Shown here: piece after piece, positions 44,643 to 52,023 of the stretch
Layout of the letters: the number at the start of each line of letters is the position of its first letter
Numbering within the stretch: position 1 is the stretch's first letter
NCBI GenBank assembly: GCA_937928085.1
Contig: CALFVU010000001.1
Location: 1-59,864 of the forward strand
Source of the DNA: an uncultured bacterium
Lineage (GTDB): Bacteria; Spirochaetota; Leptospiria; Leptospirales; Leptonemataceae
Direction of reading: 5' to 3'
DNA length: 59,864 bases
The notes under the pieces: generated by a model
The model's input: only the letters and a program-made list of their open reading frames with translations
What the model was told of the DNA's origin: nothing
Databases searched by the model: none
Translations under genes and position numbers: made by a program

Positions 44643-45413
44643 GTGAATTCTAATTCTTACAACAAAAAGATTATTGCCATCACAAATCAAAAGGGTGGAG
44701 AAGGAAAAACTACCACAGCCATTAATCTCTCTTGCATTTTTGCAAAAAAAAAAATAAAAACTTTATTGATTGACATTGATCCACAAGCGAATTCTACTGG
44801 TATTTTTGTAAATCCCGAAACTCTTGAGAAAAGTTTATATAATGTATTTGCTCAAAACATGCCAATTCAAGAAATTCTTCTACCTACATATTTAGAGTAT
44901 TTAGATTTAGCACCTTCTAAAATCACTTTAGCAGAAATTGAATCGTATGCATTGAATGTCGATGCTCCTTATATTCTTAGAGATCAAATACAAAATTTAA
45001 ACTCATATCAAATGATTATTATAGATTGCCCACCTTCTTTGTCTATTTTTACAATTAACGCTTTAGTAGCAGCAACTCATGTAATTATTCCAGCACAAGC
45101 AGAAAAGTTTTCTATTGATGGGATGACTGGATTAAAAAATACAATTAACTCAATCAAAAGAAGGATTAATCCAGACTTAGAGATTTTAGGAGCTTTAATA
45201 ACACAAATTCGTCCTAGAACTGTCTTAACAAGAACAATTTTACCTATTATCTCTCAGTTTTTTCCTGTTTTTAAAACTTCTATTTCTCAAGGTGTGGTCA
45301 TAGGAGAAAGTCATTTAGCAAAAAAAAGTATTTTAGACTATGCTCCGGAAAGTAACCAAGCCAAAGAATATTTAAGCTTTGCAGAGGAAGTATTAAATGA
45401 GCTCAAAATCTAA
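44643..45413 (+). CDS. parA: ParA partition ATPase
   Basis: A 256-residue ParA/Soj ATPase. The deviant Walker A is [15 protein letters not shown] with signature K17 and K22; the Glu in KGGEGKT replaces the common Val. Walker A' [12 protein letters not shown] and [16 protein letters not shown] follow. There is no N-terminal helix-turn-helix, as in short (type Ib/chromosomal) ParA proteins. It starts at GTG; the overlapping ATG at 44641 is out of frame and stops at once. ParA moves ParB-bound DNA during segregation. The parB start lies 17 bp inside its end. Confidence 0.95.
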   Translation: MNSNSYNKKIIAITNQKGGEGKTTTAINLSCIFAKKKIKTLLIDIDPQANSTGIFVNPETLEKSLYNVFAQNMPIQEILLPTYLEYLDLAPSKITLAEIESYALNVDAPYILRDQIQNLNSYQMIIIDCPPSLSIFTINALVAATHVIIPAQAEKFSIDGMTGLKNTINSIKRRINPDLEILGALITQIRPRTVLTRTILPIISQFFPVFKTSISQGVVIGESHLAKKSILDYAPESNQAKEYLSFAEEVLNELKI

Positions 45414-46221
45414 GAAATTAGGTACATTAGCAGATATTTTTCAAGCTGAGAAATTAGATGGAACGATTCTTAAAATCCCAATTCATAAAATTAAACCTTC
45501 GGAAAACCAACCCAGACAAAATCGGACTATAGGTATTGAAGAATTATCAAAAAGTATAGCGATTGACGGACTTCTTTCTCCTATTGTAGTTACAAAAGAA
45601 AATGATTATTATAGGATCATCGCTGGTGAACGAAGATATCATGCTGTAGCATCTCTGGGATGGAAAGAAATTGAATGCAAAATTATATCAAGAGAACAGA
45701 AAGATTATTTTCGAATTTCTCTTATAGAAAATCTTCAAAGAGAAGATCTAACTGCAGAAGAAGAAGCAAAAGCTTTAGAATATTTAAAAAAACAAGAACA
45801 TCTTTCCGATATGGAATTAGCCAATCTTTTAGGTAAATCAAGAAATTATATTTCCGAAATTTTAAGCATAAATGAACTTCCCAATGAAGTGATCCAAAAG
45901 TGTAACGAACTGGGGTTTTCGAATAAAAATTTTTTAATTCAAGTTGCGCAGGCTTTTAAAAAAGGAAATTTAGATTCATTTTTAGAAGCTTTACAACGGG
46001 GTGATATAAAAACTGTAAAAGAAGCAAAAGCGTTTAATAAAATTCATGTAAAAGCTCATTTTCGAAAAAAAACACTACCGCATAAAGCTCAGAACGAAAT
46101 CACATCTCATTATAAAATTCAGATCGAAAAAAATAAAATCATGATTACTTTAGAAAATCCAAAATTCACTAAAAAGGTGTATGATTGGTTAAAAGAAAAT
46201 TTAAATCAAGCATTTTTTTAA
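45397..46221 (+). CDS. parB: ParB partition protein
   Basis: A 274-residue ParB/Spo0J protein with NQPRQ near residue 38, the CTP-binding box [10 protein letters not shown] (GERR 77-80), [10 protein letters not shown] (111-120) and a helix-turn-helix [20 protein letters not shown]. The C-terminal third is charged, with a likely dimerisation segment. ParB binds parS and loads partition complexes. The gene overlaps parA by 17 bp. No gidB or other oriC-linked gene is nearby, so this may be a plasmid-type rather than the chromosomal locus. Confidence 0.95.
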   Translation: MSSKSKKLGTLADIFQAEKLDGTILKIPIHKIKPSENQPRQNRTIGIEELSKSIAIDGLLSPIVVTKENDYYRIIAGERRYHAVASLGWKEIECKIISREQKDYFRISLIENLQREDLTAEEEAKALEYLKKQEHLSDMELANLLGKSRNYISEILSINELPNEVIQKCNELGFSNKNFLIQVAQAFKKGNLDSFLEALQRGDIKTVKEAKAFNKIHVKAHFRKKTLPHKAQNEITSHYKIQIEKNKIMITLENPKFTKKVYDWLKENLNQAFF

Positions 46222-46365
46222 ACATAATCCATTTTTTTATAAAAAGTTTAAAAAACTAAATTGATTTTATAAAATGATTTTATATTATACTTAACATGTA
46301 CTTATATTATTAAGAGAAATTTTTAATTTTTTTTTACTAAATAGATGTAAAGTACTTAAAAAGAC

Positions 46366-46393
46366 TTGACTAAAAAGGCTTAAATGACATAAT
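46366..46393 (+). promoter_or_regulatory. Candidate rep promoter
   Basis: TTGACT (46366-46371), a 16-base spacer and CATAAT (46388-46393) resemble a sigma70 promoter. Transcription would start near 46400 and place the pseudoknot-like structure at 46415-46541 at the very 5' end of the rep mRNA. Confidence 0.5.
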
Positions 46394-46414
46394 TTATTAT
46401 AAAAAAATAAGGTG

Positions 46415-46541
46415 ATTGCAGGAAAAAAATACCCCTCTCTTTAATAAAAGATTTTGAAAGAGAGGGGTTGGGGCTTCATTGGGAATGAATAATGTCAATT
46501 TAAACCTGCAATAAGAAAAGTCAACCAAAAAAGAAGCCCCA
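46415..46541 (+). ncRNA. Candidate pseudoknot in the rep mRNA leader
   Basis: Three helices can form: A, ATTGCAGG (46415-46422) with CCTGCAAT (46505-46512); B, a 12-bp hairpin (46431-46442 with 46457-46468); C, TGGGGCTTC (46469-46477) with GAAGCCCCA (46533-46541). C begins inside A and closes outside it, so A and C cross, the topology of a pseudoknot. B sits inside A. The region ends 37 bases before the rep ATG. Structured leaders of this kind control Rep translation in several plasmid groups; homology is not claimed. Confidence 0.55.
46431..46468. repeat. 12-bp inverted repeat sharing the iteron core
   Basis: Arms ACCCCTCTCTTT and its perfect complement, with a 14-base spacer. With the two bases before it, the left arm contains ATACCCCTC, the same 9-mer found twice in the iteron-like array inside rep. 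In DNA form it could be an operator for Rep autorepression; in RNA form it is helix B of the leader structure. Confidence 0.6.
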
Positions 46542-46578
46542 CTTTGAATTTTTTTAAAAAAAATTAAAGGATACGACT

Positions 46579-47454
46579 ATGTCGGGCAAAGATTTAACCT
46601 ATTTTAAGTTTGTTTGTGATTTAATAGATGCTGGGATTTGGGCAAAAATGTCATCTTCTGCAAAAACATTATATCCCGTGCTTTTAAGATTTTCAGACAG
46701 AAATTTTTCTCCCGTATATCCTGGTTCAAAAACCTTATTAGAATTGACGGGTTTTAAGCAGAAATCAAGTTTGCGAAAAGCAAGAAAAGAGCTCGTAGAT
46801 CTGGGTTTGATTAGTATCACTACTGGTACAGGTAGAAAAAACACAATCTATCATTTTCGGTTTGATTGGATACCCCTCAGAGGAACATACAAACCCCCCC
46901 CTGAGGATATATCTAATACCCCTCTAGAGAACGAATCTACACCCCCCACACAAACTTTTCTTTCCTCTACACGGAGTCATTCCTGGCAACCCCCATATAA
47001 CCAGATCCAAATATCTATTAACAACAACCAGGGTACAGAAAGTACAAGAAAAAAAGAAACTGAACTTCATAAAAAATCACATACAAATTTCAAAAAGGAC
47101 GAATTTATGGAGCTAAGAAAACAGTATGGTTCTAAAAATGTGGATCTTGCAATTTCTGAAGCACGATTAGCTGATCTTCCTATCAATTTTTCCAATATCG
47201 AAAAAATTTTACGTTCGAATGGTTTTTCTGTAAATGACTCCAAGAAGATTTTTGAAACACTCAAACAAAAAGTTTCCGAAAACACATATAAAATCATCCG
47301 CCAATCTTTTCTGAGAGAAGAGAATGGTTTTCTTGTGTTTTCTGATTCATTGCCTTTGTATATGAAAAATATTTTGTACAAGCTTTGCGATAATATTTTG
47401 TTTGAACCAATACAAACTTCAACAAATTTTGCATCAAGAGATCATTGGAGGTAG
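46579..47454 (+). CDS. rep: Replication-initiator-like protein with N-terminal winged helix
   Basis: A 291-residue protein. Residues about 20-95 look like the HTH_36-type winged helix of plasmid and phage replication proteins (SSSAKTLYPVLLRFSDRN, YPGSKTLLELTGFKQKSSLR, KELVDLGLISITTG). A Pro/Ser/Thr/Asn-rich linker (about 97-160) follows, then a helical C-terminal domain. The linker is encoded by a C-rich 23-bp-period repeat array. Together with parA-parB just upstream, this suggests an initiator with its origin inside its gene. The ATG follows AAAGGAT. The next gene starts 2 bp after the stop. Confidence 0.65.
   Translation: MSGKDLTYFKFVCDLIDAGIWAKMSSSAKTLYPVLLRFSDRNFSPVYPGSKTLLELTGFKQKSSLRKARKELVDLGLISITTGTGRKNTIYHFRFDWIPLRGTYKPPPEDISNTPLENESTPPTQTFLSSTRSHSWQPPYNQIQISINNNQGTESTRKKETELHKKSHTNFKKDEFMELRKQYGSKNVDLAISEARLADLPINFSNIEKILRSNGFSVNDSKKIFETLKQKVSENTYKIIRQSFLREENGFLVFSDSLPLYMKNILYKLCDNILFEPIQTSTNFASRDHWR
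46870..46955. repeat. Iteron-like array, 23-bp period, inside rep
   Basis: Units start at 46870, 46893, 46916 and 46939. Units 1 and 3 share ATACCCCTCnnnnGAAC exactly; units 2 (ACCCCCCCC...) and 4 (ACACCCCCC...AAAC) are weaker but in register. Because 23 is not a multiple of three, each unit is read in a different frame, so the periodicity is a DNA property rather than a protein repeat. C-runs in an otherwise AT-rich genome make it stand out. This is the pattern of initiator-binding iterons. Confidence 0.6.
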
Positions 47455-47455
47455 T

Positions 47456-49981
47456 ATGAGTATCCGAATTTCACACCCTTATGTTTATACATTTCAAAAA
47501 ATTGAGGTTTCTAATGGAGAATATACATTAAGTGAAGAAGGCTATATAGAATCGTTTCTTTCTGAAAAAAAGAACTATCTATCAACTGAATTTATCGTTG
47601 TATCTGGCAAAGAAATTCTTTATTTTAATCAGATTAAACTCTCTAAACATAAGGATTATCCTAATTTGTTTCCCACTAGTTTTCGATTTGAAATTTCTAT
47701 GGAAGGAAAAGTTTGGGAACCTATCATAAGAGAAACTTCGTTTGCTTTTCCAAAAATGGGTGAATATACATGGAATTTTTCTTTAATTCAAGCAAAATAT
47801 ATAAAATTTATATGCTTTAATACTAATCAAAAGGAGTTTTATCGAGTTGCTATAGGAAAGTTACAGATTTGCATTTCTGGTATCGTACAAATTAAGGCTT
47901 CCAGTCAATTAGATAGACTTTGGGTGAAAGAAAATCTGATTGATCAAAGAAACGATTATGGTTGGTCAAGCTCACTAAAAAAAGAAGATACTCCAGAAAT
48001 GGTTGAGTTTGATTTAGGTTCTATCAATCGTGTTAGTGAAATACGGATGTTAACTAAAAATCATAAAGAAACTTTTTTTCCTCTTTCTTTTCGAATTCAA
48101 TATTCAGATGATTCAATTACTTGGCATCATTTAATCGAAGAAAATCGATTTTTTACAGAACCTGCTACTTGGTATAAATGGAGATTTTACCCCATCAATA
48201 TTCGGTATTTAAAAATTTTAATTACAGAAAATGCAATGACTCGAGATGGAAAATATATCTCTCAGATCATAGAAGTTGAATTGTATGCGGATTCTGATCC
48301 TATGGAAAAAAGAAATATACCATATCATTTAGGAAGTATTCCTTATGCTTCGGTTCTTAGAAGTGGAATTGTACGTCTTGCTTTAGATGGAGAGGATAAG
48401 GAAGGAGTTGTAGTTCAAGGTAATGATCGAAGACTAAAAGAAGCAACTACAAGCTCGAAAGGTATTGTAGAGTTAGCTTCTGATGGAGAGGATAGGGAAG
48501 GAGTTGTAGTTCAAGGTAACGACCGAAGATTAAAATATGCTTCTGAAGATTTTCCCGGTATTGTTTGTTTTGCCAGAAATACTGAAGAAAAACCCCTATA
48601 TGCTGTTCAAAGTAATGATGATCGGTTAAAGCCAGCGACGGTTACGAGGAAGGGGATTGTGGAGTTAGCGGAGGATGGAGAGGATAAAGAGGGTGTAGTA
48701 GTTCAAGGTAATGATCGAAGATTAAAACAAGCAACTACCCATTCTTATGGAATTGTAAAATTAGCTAAGTTAGGGGAGTCTACTCCAAATTGTGTGGTTC
48801 AAGCGAATGATCCAAGATTAAGAGAAGCTACTTCTGAATTTAAAGGAATTGTACGATTATCGAGACATGGAGAAGAATCTTCAGATGCGGTGGTTGTTGC
48901 AGATGATCCGAGATTAAAGCCAGCGACGGTTGCGAGGAAGGGGATTGTGGAGTTAGCGGAGGATGGAGAGGATAAAGAGGGTGTAGTAGTTCAAGGTAAT
49001 GATCGAAGATTAAAACAAGCAACTACCCATTCTTATGGAATTGTACGACTCTGTCCTAAAGGGGAATCAGTTATGGATACTGTTGTGCAGGGGGATGATC
49101 CAAGACTTTGTGATGCTCGAAATCCACTACCTCATGAACACGATTATGCTCCGAAAAATCATGATCTAAACAGTCATACTGGAGTTTTAAAATTAGAACG
49201 AGAAATGGGCCAACATTACGAGAATTGTTTACCACCAGATTTTGAATATAGCCCGATTTATGGTTCCAATACTGGTAATGGAAGCGGGATAGCTGGAAAA
49301 GGCAAAGTAAGAGGAGTACTAGGATATGGAGATCAAGAAGGAGTAGTAGGATTTTCGGAAAAAGGAACAGGAATCGTAGCAAAATCTATGAATGGAATTG
49401 GAGGAAGGTTCTATTCCGAAAGAAATTTTGATTTAGTTTTAGGTTTATCCTCTTCTAACTTAGAAGAAATGTTGAATTCAAAACAAGAACTACCTATAAA
49501 AAACTCTTTATTGGTTTGGGGAAAAAGCTTTTTTTTAAATTCAATTTATTTTGGAAACAAAGATAGTGGTTTGCTTCCTGTTATTGCAATGTATTTGCCT
49601 GTAAAAGAAAAAGAAATGTTTTTACCCGGAGATTTAGTCATCGCATCTACAAAAGATGGAAGTGTTCAAAAATGCCATCATAGAAAAAGTAATAAAGTCA
49701 TTGGGGTGGTTGTGGAAAATGCTTCAGTAATTTTAAATGGCCATATCAATGAAGTCAAACAAACCTATTCAGAAACAATACTAGTAGCTGTTTTTGGAAT
49801 TGTTCCAGTGCGAGCATATTCAGAAAAACCTATTGAACCTGGAGATTTATTGATGTCTTCTTTTGAATCCGGTTGTGTGGAGAAATACTCTGGAAATTAT
49901 GAAGTCGGAACTGTAGTAGGGAAATCTTTGGGAACTGTAAAAAAAGGAATAGAACGAATACCTGTATTACTTACCTGGTAG
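47456..49981 (+). CDS. Phage tail-fibre-like repeat protein
   Basis: I start it at ATG 47456, which has GGAGG four bases upstream; a TTG at 47402 would overlap rep. The 841-residue protein has two F5/8-type-C (discoidin)-like domains (for example DLGSINRVSEIRMLTK, FRIQYSDDSITWHHL), then eight 32-residue repeats of the type KGIVELAEDGEDKEGVVVQG with NDRRLKxAT (48362-49129), ending in DPRLCDARNPLPHEHD as in phage tail fibres. A glycine-rich GVVGFSEKGTGIVAKS part and a C-terminal module with PGDLVIAST and PGDLLMSS follow. There is no signal peptide. Its place directly behind rep suggests a phage-plasmid origin; its function is unproven. Confidence 0.7.
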   Translation: MSIRISHPYVYTFQKIEVSNGEYTLSEEGYIESFLSEKKNYLSTEFIVVSGKEILYFNQIKLSKHKDYPNLFPTSFRFEISMEGKVWEPIIRETSFAFPKMGEYTWNFSLIQAKYIKFICFNTNQKEFYRVAIGKLQICISGIVQIKASSQLDRLWVKENLIDQRNDYGWSSSLKKEDTPEMVEFDLGSINRVSEIRMLTKNHKETFFPLSFRIQYSDDSITWHHLIEENRFFTEPATWYKWRFYPINIRYLKILITENAMTRDGKYISQIIEVELYADSDPMEKRNIPYHLGSIPYASVLRSGIVRLALDGEDKEGVVVQGNDRRLKEATTSSKGIVELASDGEDREGVVVQGNDRRLKYASEDFPGIVCFARNTEEKPLYAVQSNDDRLKPATVTRKGIVELAEDGEDKEGVVVQGNDRRLKQATTHSYGIVKLAKLGESTPNCVVQANDPRLREATSEFKGIVRLSRHGEESSDAVVVADDPRLKPATVARKGIVELAEDGEDKEGVVVQGNDRRLKQATTHSYGIVRLCPKGESVMDTVVQGDDPRLCDARNPLPHEHDYAPKNHDLNSHTGVLKLEREMGQHYENCLPPDFEYSPIYGSNTGNGSGIAGKGKVRGVLGYGDQEGVVGFSEKGTGIVAKSMNGIGGRFYSERNFDLVLGLSSSNLEEMLNSKQELPIKNSLLVWGKSFFLNSIYFGNKDSGLLPVIAMYLPVKEKEMFLPGDLVIASTKDGSVQKCHHRKSNKVIGVVVENASVILNGHINEVKQTYSETILVAVFGIVPVRAYSEKPIEPGDLLMSSFESGCVEKYSGNYEVGTVVGKSLGTVKKGIERIPVLLTW
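48626..48757 (+). repeat. Direct repeat copy 1 within the tail-fibre-like gene
   Basis: 132 bp that recur at 48914-49045 with a single base difference that I could see (TTACGAGG versus TTGCGAGG). The offset of 288 bp equals three protein repeats. Confidence 0.9.
48914..49045 (+). repeat. Direct repeat copy 2 within the tail-fibre-like gene
   Basis: Second copy of the 132-bp repeat. The near-identity at DNA level, while other repeat units differ at many codons, indicates recent duplication or gene conversion. Confidence 0.9.
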
Positions 49982-51016
49982 ATCTTGCTCTGTTAGAAGA
50001 GTATATAGTTCATCAACTTTATGAATAAAATGAGTTATTTCATTTTTTTGATCTTTAATTTTCATTAATTGTAAATCTGTAGATTTGATTTCTTCTTCTT
50101 GAATTCTTAAGCAGATTACATTATAAGCTTTTTCAATAGGATCAAGAATAAAGTTTTTATAATAATAATAAAAAATCAAATATACAAATGCGATCATAAA
50201 AAAAGAAGTAAAAAGAAAAATTGTTTCTAAATAGTTTTTATTGATATAAAGATCTAAAAAACTCACAAGTATCCCCTCTGTAGGATTTTTTCCTTCTATA
50301 TATGTAAAATGAAGGTTGGGAATTAATGAATTTTGTAAAAACTCTTTATTTATGTAATAGATTTCGTAAGTTTGTTGTATCTCTTTTTGTTCTATTTTTA
50401 AAATCCATTGAGGAGGTACTTTTTGGATAAGCTCTTTTAAGTGATAAAATTTAGTTAAACTTTGAATTTGATGAATTCGATTTTCTTTTTCTTTTTCAAT
50501 ATATTTTGCATATAAAATACTAGTAAACAAACTACCCAAAAAAATAAATAAAAACACTATTAAACTTATAGAAGAGATCATTTTGTTAAACAAAGAAGGC
50601 ATTTTTTCCTTAAAATGAAAGCTTTTTTCGTCTAATAAAATTTGAATTAAAGGTACTAACCTAAGAAAAATCATTCCTCTTAAAAATATCGATGCGGGTA
50701 TATCATAAAATTGGTGGCTAAAAAACAAATATAAACACCAAGAAGGAATGATAGTCAATAAATCTAAAATATAAAATGAACGAAGGTAGGAGTTATTTGA
50801 AATCAATCTTAAAAAATTTTCAATAGAAAAAAAAATTAGTATAAAAAAATTGATATCTTTTAAAATCAATAAATATTTGATTTCTATAATAGCAACAGCT
50901 GTGTAAGCACTAATACTTATGCTTACTAACGTAATAAAAAAAGAGATGATCAATGAAAATGGCTGATCTGCTAAATTTCTTAAGAGTGAAACTAAAGAAG
51001 TGAGTTTTTTAATCAT
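49967..51016 (-). CDS. Membrane protein: voltage-sensor-like helices, extracytoplasmic loop and HAMP
   Basis: A 349-residue protein. Four helices resemble S1-S4 of voltage-gated channels: S2 IFFSIENFLRLI (E66, R70), S3 FYILDLLTIIPSW (D85) and S4 SIFLRGMIFLRLVPLIQIL (R113, R119). No pore loop or TxGYG filter follows. Instead a fifth helix (147-170), an extracytoplasmic stretch of about 90 residues, a sixth helix (263-288) and a HAMP-like segment (DPIEKAYNVICLRIQEEE...KNEITHFIHKVDELYTLL) come next. No output domain is present. It could be a membrane-state sensor. It converges on the tail-fibre-like gene with a 15-bp overlap and is divergent from metF. Confidence 0.6.
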   Translation of the reverse strand: MIKKLTSLVSLLRNLADQPFSLIISFFITLVSISISAYTAVAIIEIKYLLILKDINFFILIFFSIENFLRLISNNSYLRSFYILDLLTIIPSWCLYLFFSHQFYDIPASIFLRGMIFLRLVPLIQILLDEKSFHFKEKMPSLFNKMISSISLIVFLFIFLGSLFTSILYAKYIEKEKENRIHQIQSLTKFYHLKELIQKVPPQWILKIEQKEIQQTYEIYYINKEFLQNSLIPNLHFTYIEGKNPTEGILVSFLDLYINKNYLETIFLFTSFFMIAFVYLIFYYYYKNFILDPIEKAYNVICLRIQEEEIKSTDLQLMKIKDQKNEITHFIHKVDELYTLLTEQDLPGK

Positions 51017-51136
51017 ATTTCTTCTTTGTAATATTCGGAAGATTTTGATTTTTAATATAAAAATTATTCCTCAACATTTAAGTACTCTTTTAAAAAAATG
51101 TAGCTAGAAATAAATAAATAAATAAAAAGGTTGTAA

Positions 51137-52015
51137 ATGGAGAAAATTATTGATATTTTGCAAGAAAAAAAACTTACGTTTTCTTTTGAGTTTTTCCCTC
51201 CCAAAACAGATGAAGCTGAAAAGCAGTTACAAAATACGATTTTACATTTGAAAGACTTAAAACCAGATTTTGTTTCCATTACCTATGGAGCGGGTGGTTC
51301 AACTCAAAAAAAAACAGAAGAATGGGTAATTAAAATACAAAAAGAGTTTAATATTTTAACGATGGCTCATTTAACCTGTATAAATACCACTAAGGAAAAA
51401 ATTCTACATATTTTAGATCATTATCGACAAAATTCCATAAAAAATATTATGGCTTTACGGGGGGATCAACCGAATGATCAAACAATACAATTTACTGATT
51501 TTCATTATGCGAGTGATTTAATTCTTTTTATTAGAAAAAATTTTTTCGATAATTTTTCTATTGGTGCTGCTTGTTATCCCGAAAAGCATCCTGAGGCAAA
51601 AAGTTTGGAAGAAGATATAGAACATTTAAAACAAAAAGTAAATGCTGGTACGGACTTTCTAATTACTCAACTTTTTTTTAAAAATGAAAATTTTTTATAT
51701 TTTCGAGATGAAATTCGAAAAAAAGGGATTACGATACCCTTAATAGCGGGGATTATGCCAATTACTTCTTATAAACAAATTGAAAAATTTACAAAAATGA
51801 CTCAATGCCAGATTCCTGATTCATTATTATGGAAATTAGACAAATATAAAGATTCAGAAGAAGATTTAAAAAAAATTAGTATTGAATTTTCTATACAACA
51901 ATGTAAAGAACTTTTAGAAAATGGTGTTGACGGAATTCATTTTTATACATTAAATCAAAGTATTGCTACTATAGAAATCTTAAAGGCGATTCGGCAAGTC
52001 CATTCAAGTTTATAA
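51137..52015 (+). CDS. metF: Methylenetetrahydrofolate reductase
   Basis: A 292-residue FAD-dependent TIM-barrel enzyme (E. coli MetF is 296). Landmarks are FSFEFFPPKTDEAEKQL with the catalytic Glu, FVSITYGAGGS, HLTCINTT, MALRGDQPND, SIGAACYPEKHPEA and FLITQLFFKNENF. It reduces 5,10-methylene- to 5-methyl-tetrahydrofolate for methionine synthesis. AAGG precedes the ATG. The phosphatase gene follows after 8 bp. No SAM riboswitch was seen in the 120-bp gap upstream, which contains an AAAT microsatellite. Confidence 0.96.
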   Translation: MEKIIDILQEKKLTFSFEFFPPKTDEAEKQLQNTILHLKDLKPDFVSITYGAGGSTQKKTEEWVIKIQKEFNILTMAHLTCINTTKEKILHILDHYRQNSIKNIMALRGDQPNDQTIQFTDFHYASDLILFIRKNFFDNFSIGAACYPEKHPEAKSLEEDIEHLKQKVNAGTDFLITQLFFKNENFLYFRDEIRKKGITIPLIAGIMPITSYKQIEKFTKMTQCQIPDSLLWKLDKYKDSEEDLKKISIEFSIQQCKELLENGVDGIHFYTLNQSIATIEILKAIRQVHSSL

Positions 52016-52023
52016 GGTACGTT

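Larger units (their letters stand above)
46222..46578. other. Intergenic region between parB and rep
   Basis: 357 bp with no gene. From left to right it holds an AT-rich stretch (46222-46365), a candidate promoter, the leader structure with the iteron-core inverted repeat, and a short AT-palindromic run before the rep ribosome binding site (AAAGGA near 46565). Confidence 0.6.

Noticed and set aside
46870..47000. G-quadruplex on the minus strand of rep
   Set aside because: There are runs of four or more G, but the loops are 17 bases or longer; the 23-bp periodicity is better explained by iterons.
48362..49129. CRISPR-like repeat array
   Set aside because: The periodic DNA is in frame, encodes 32-residue protein repeats and has no unique spacers between short identical repeats.
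51106..51126. AAAT microsatellite upstream of metF as a phase-variable tract
   Set aside because: Only about four units, and it ends before the ribosome binding site; too short to support phase variation.
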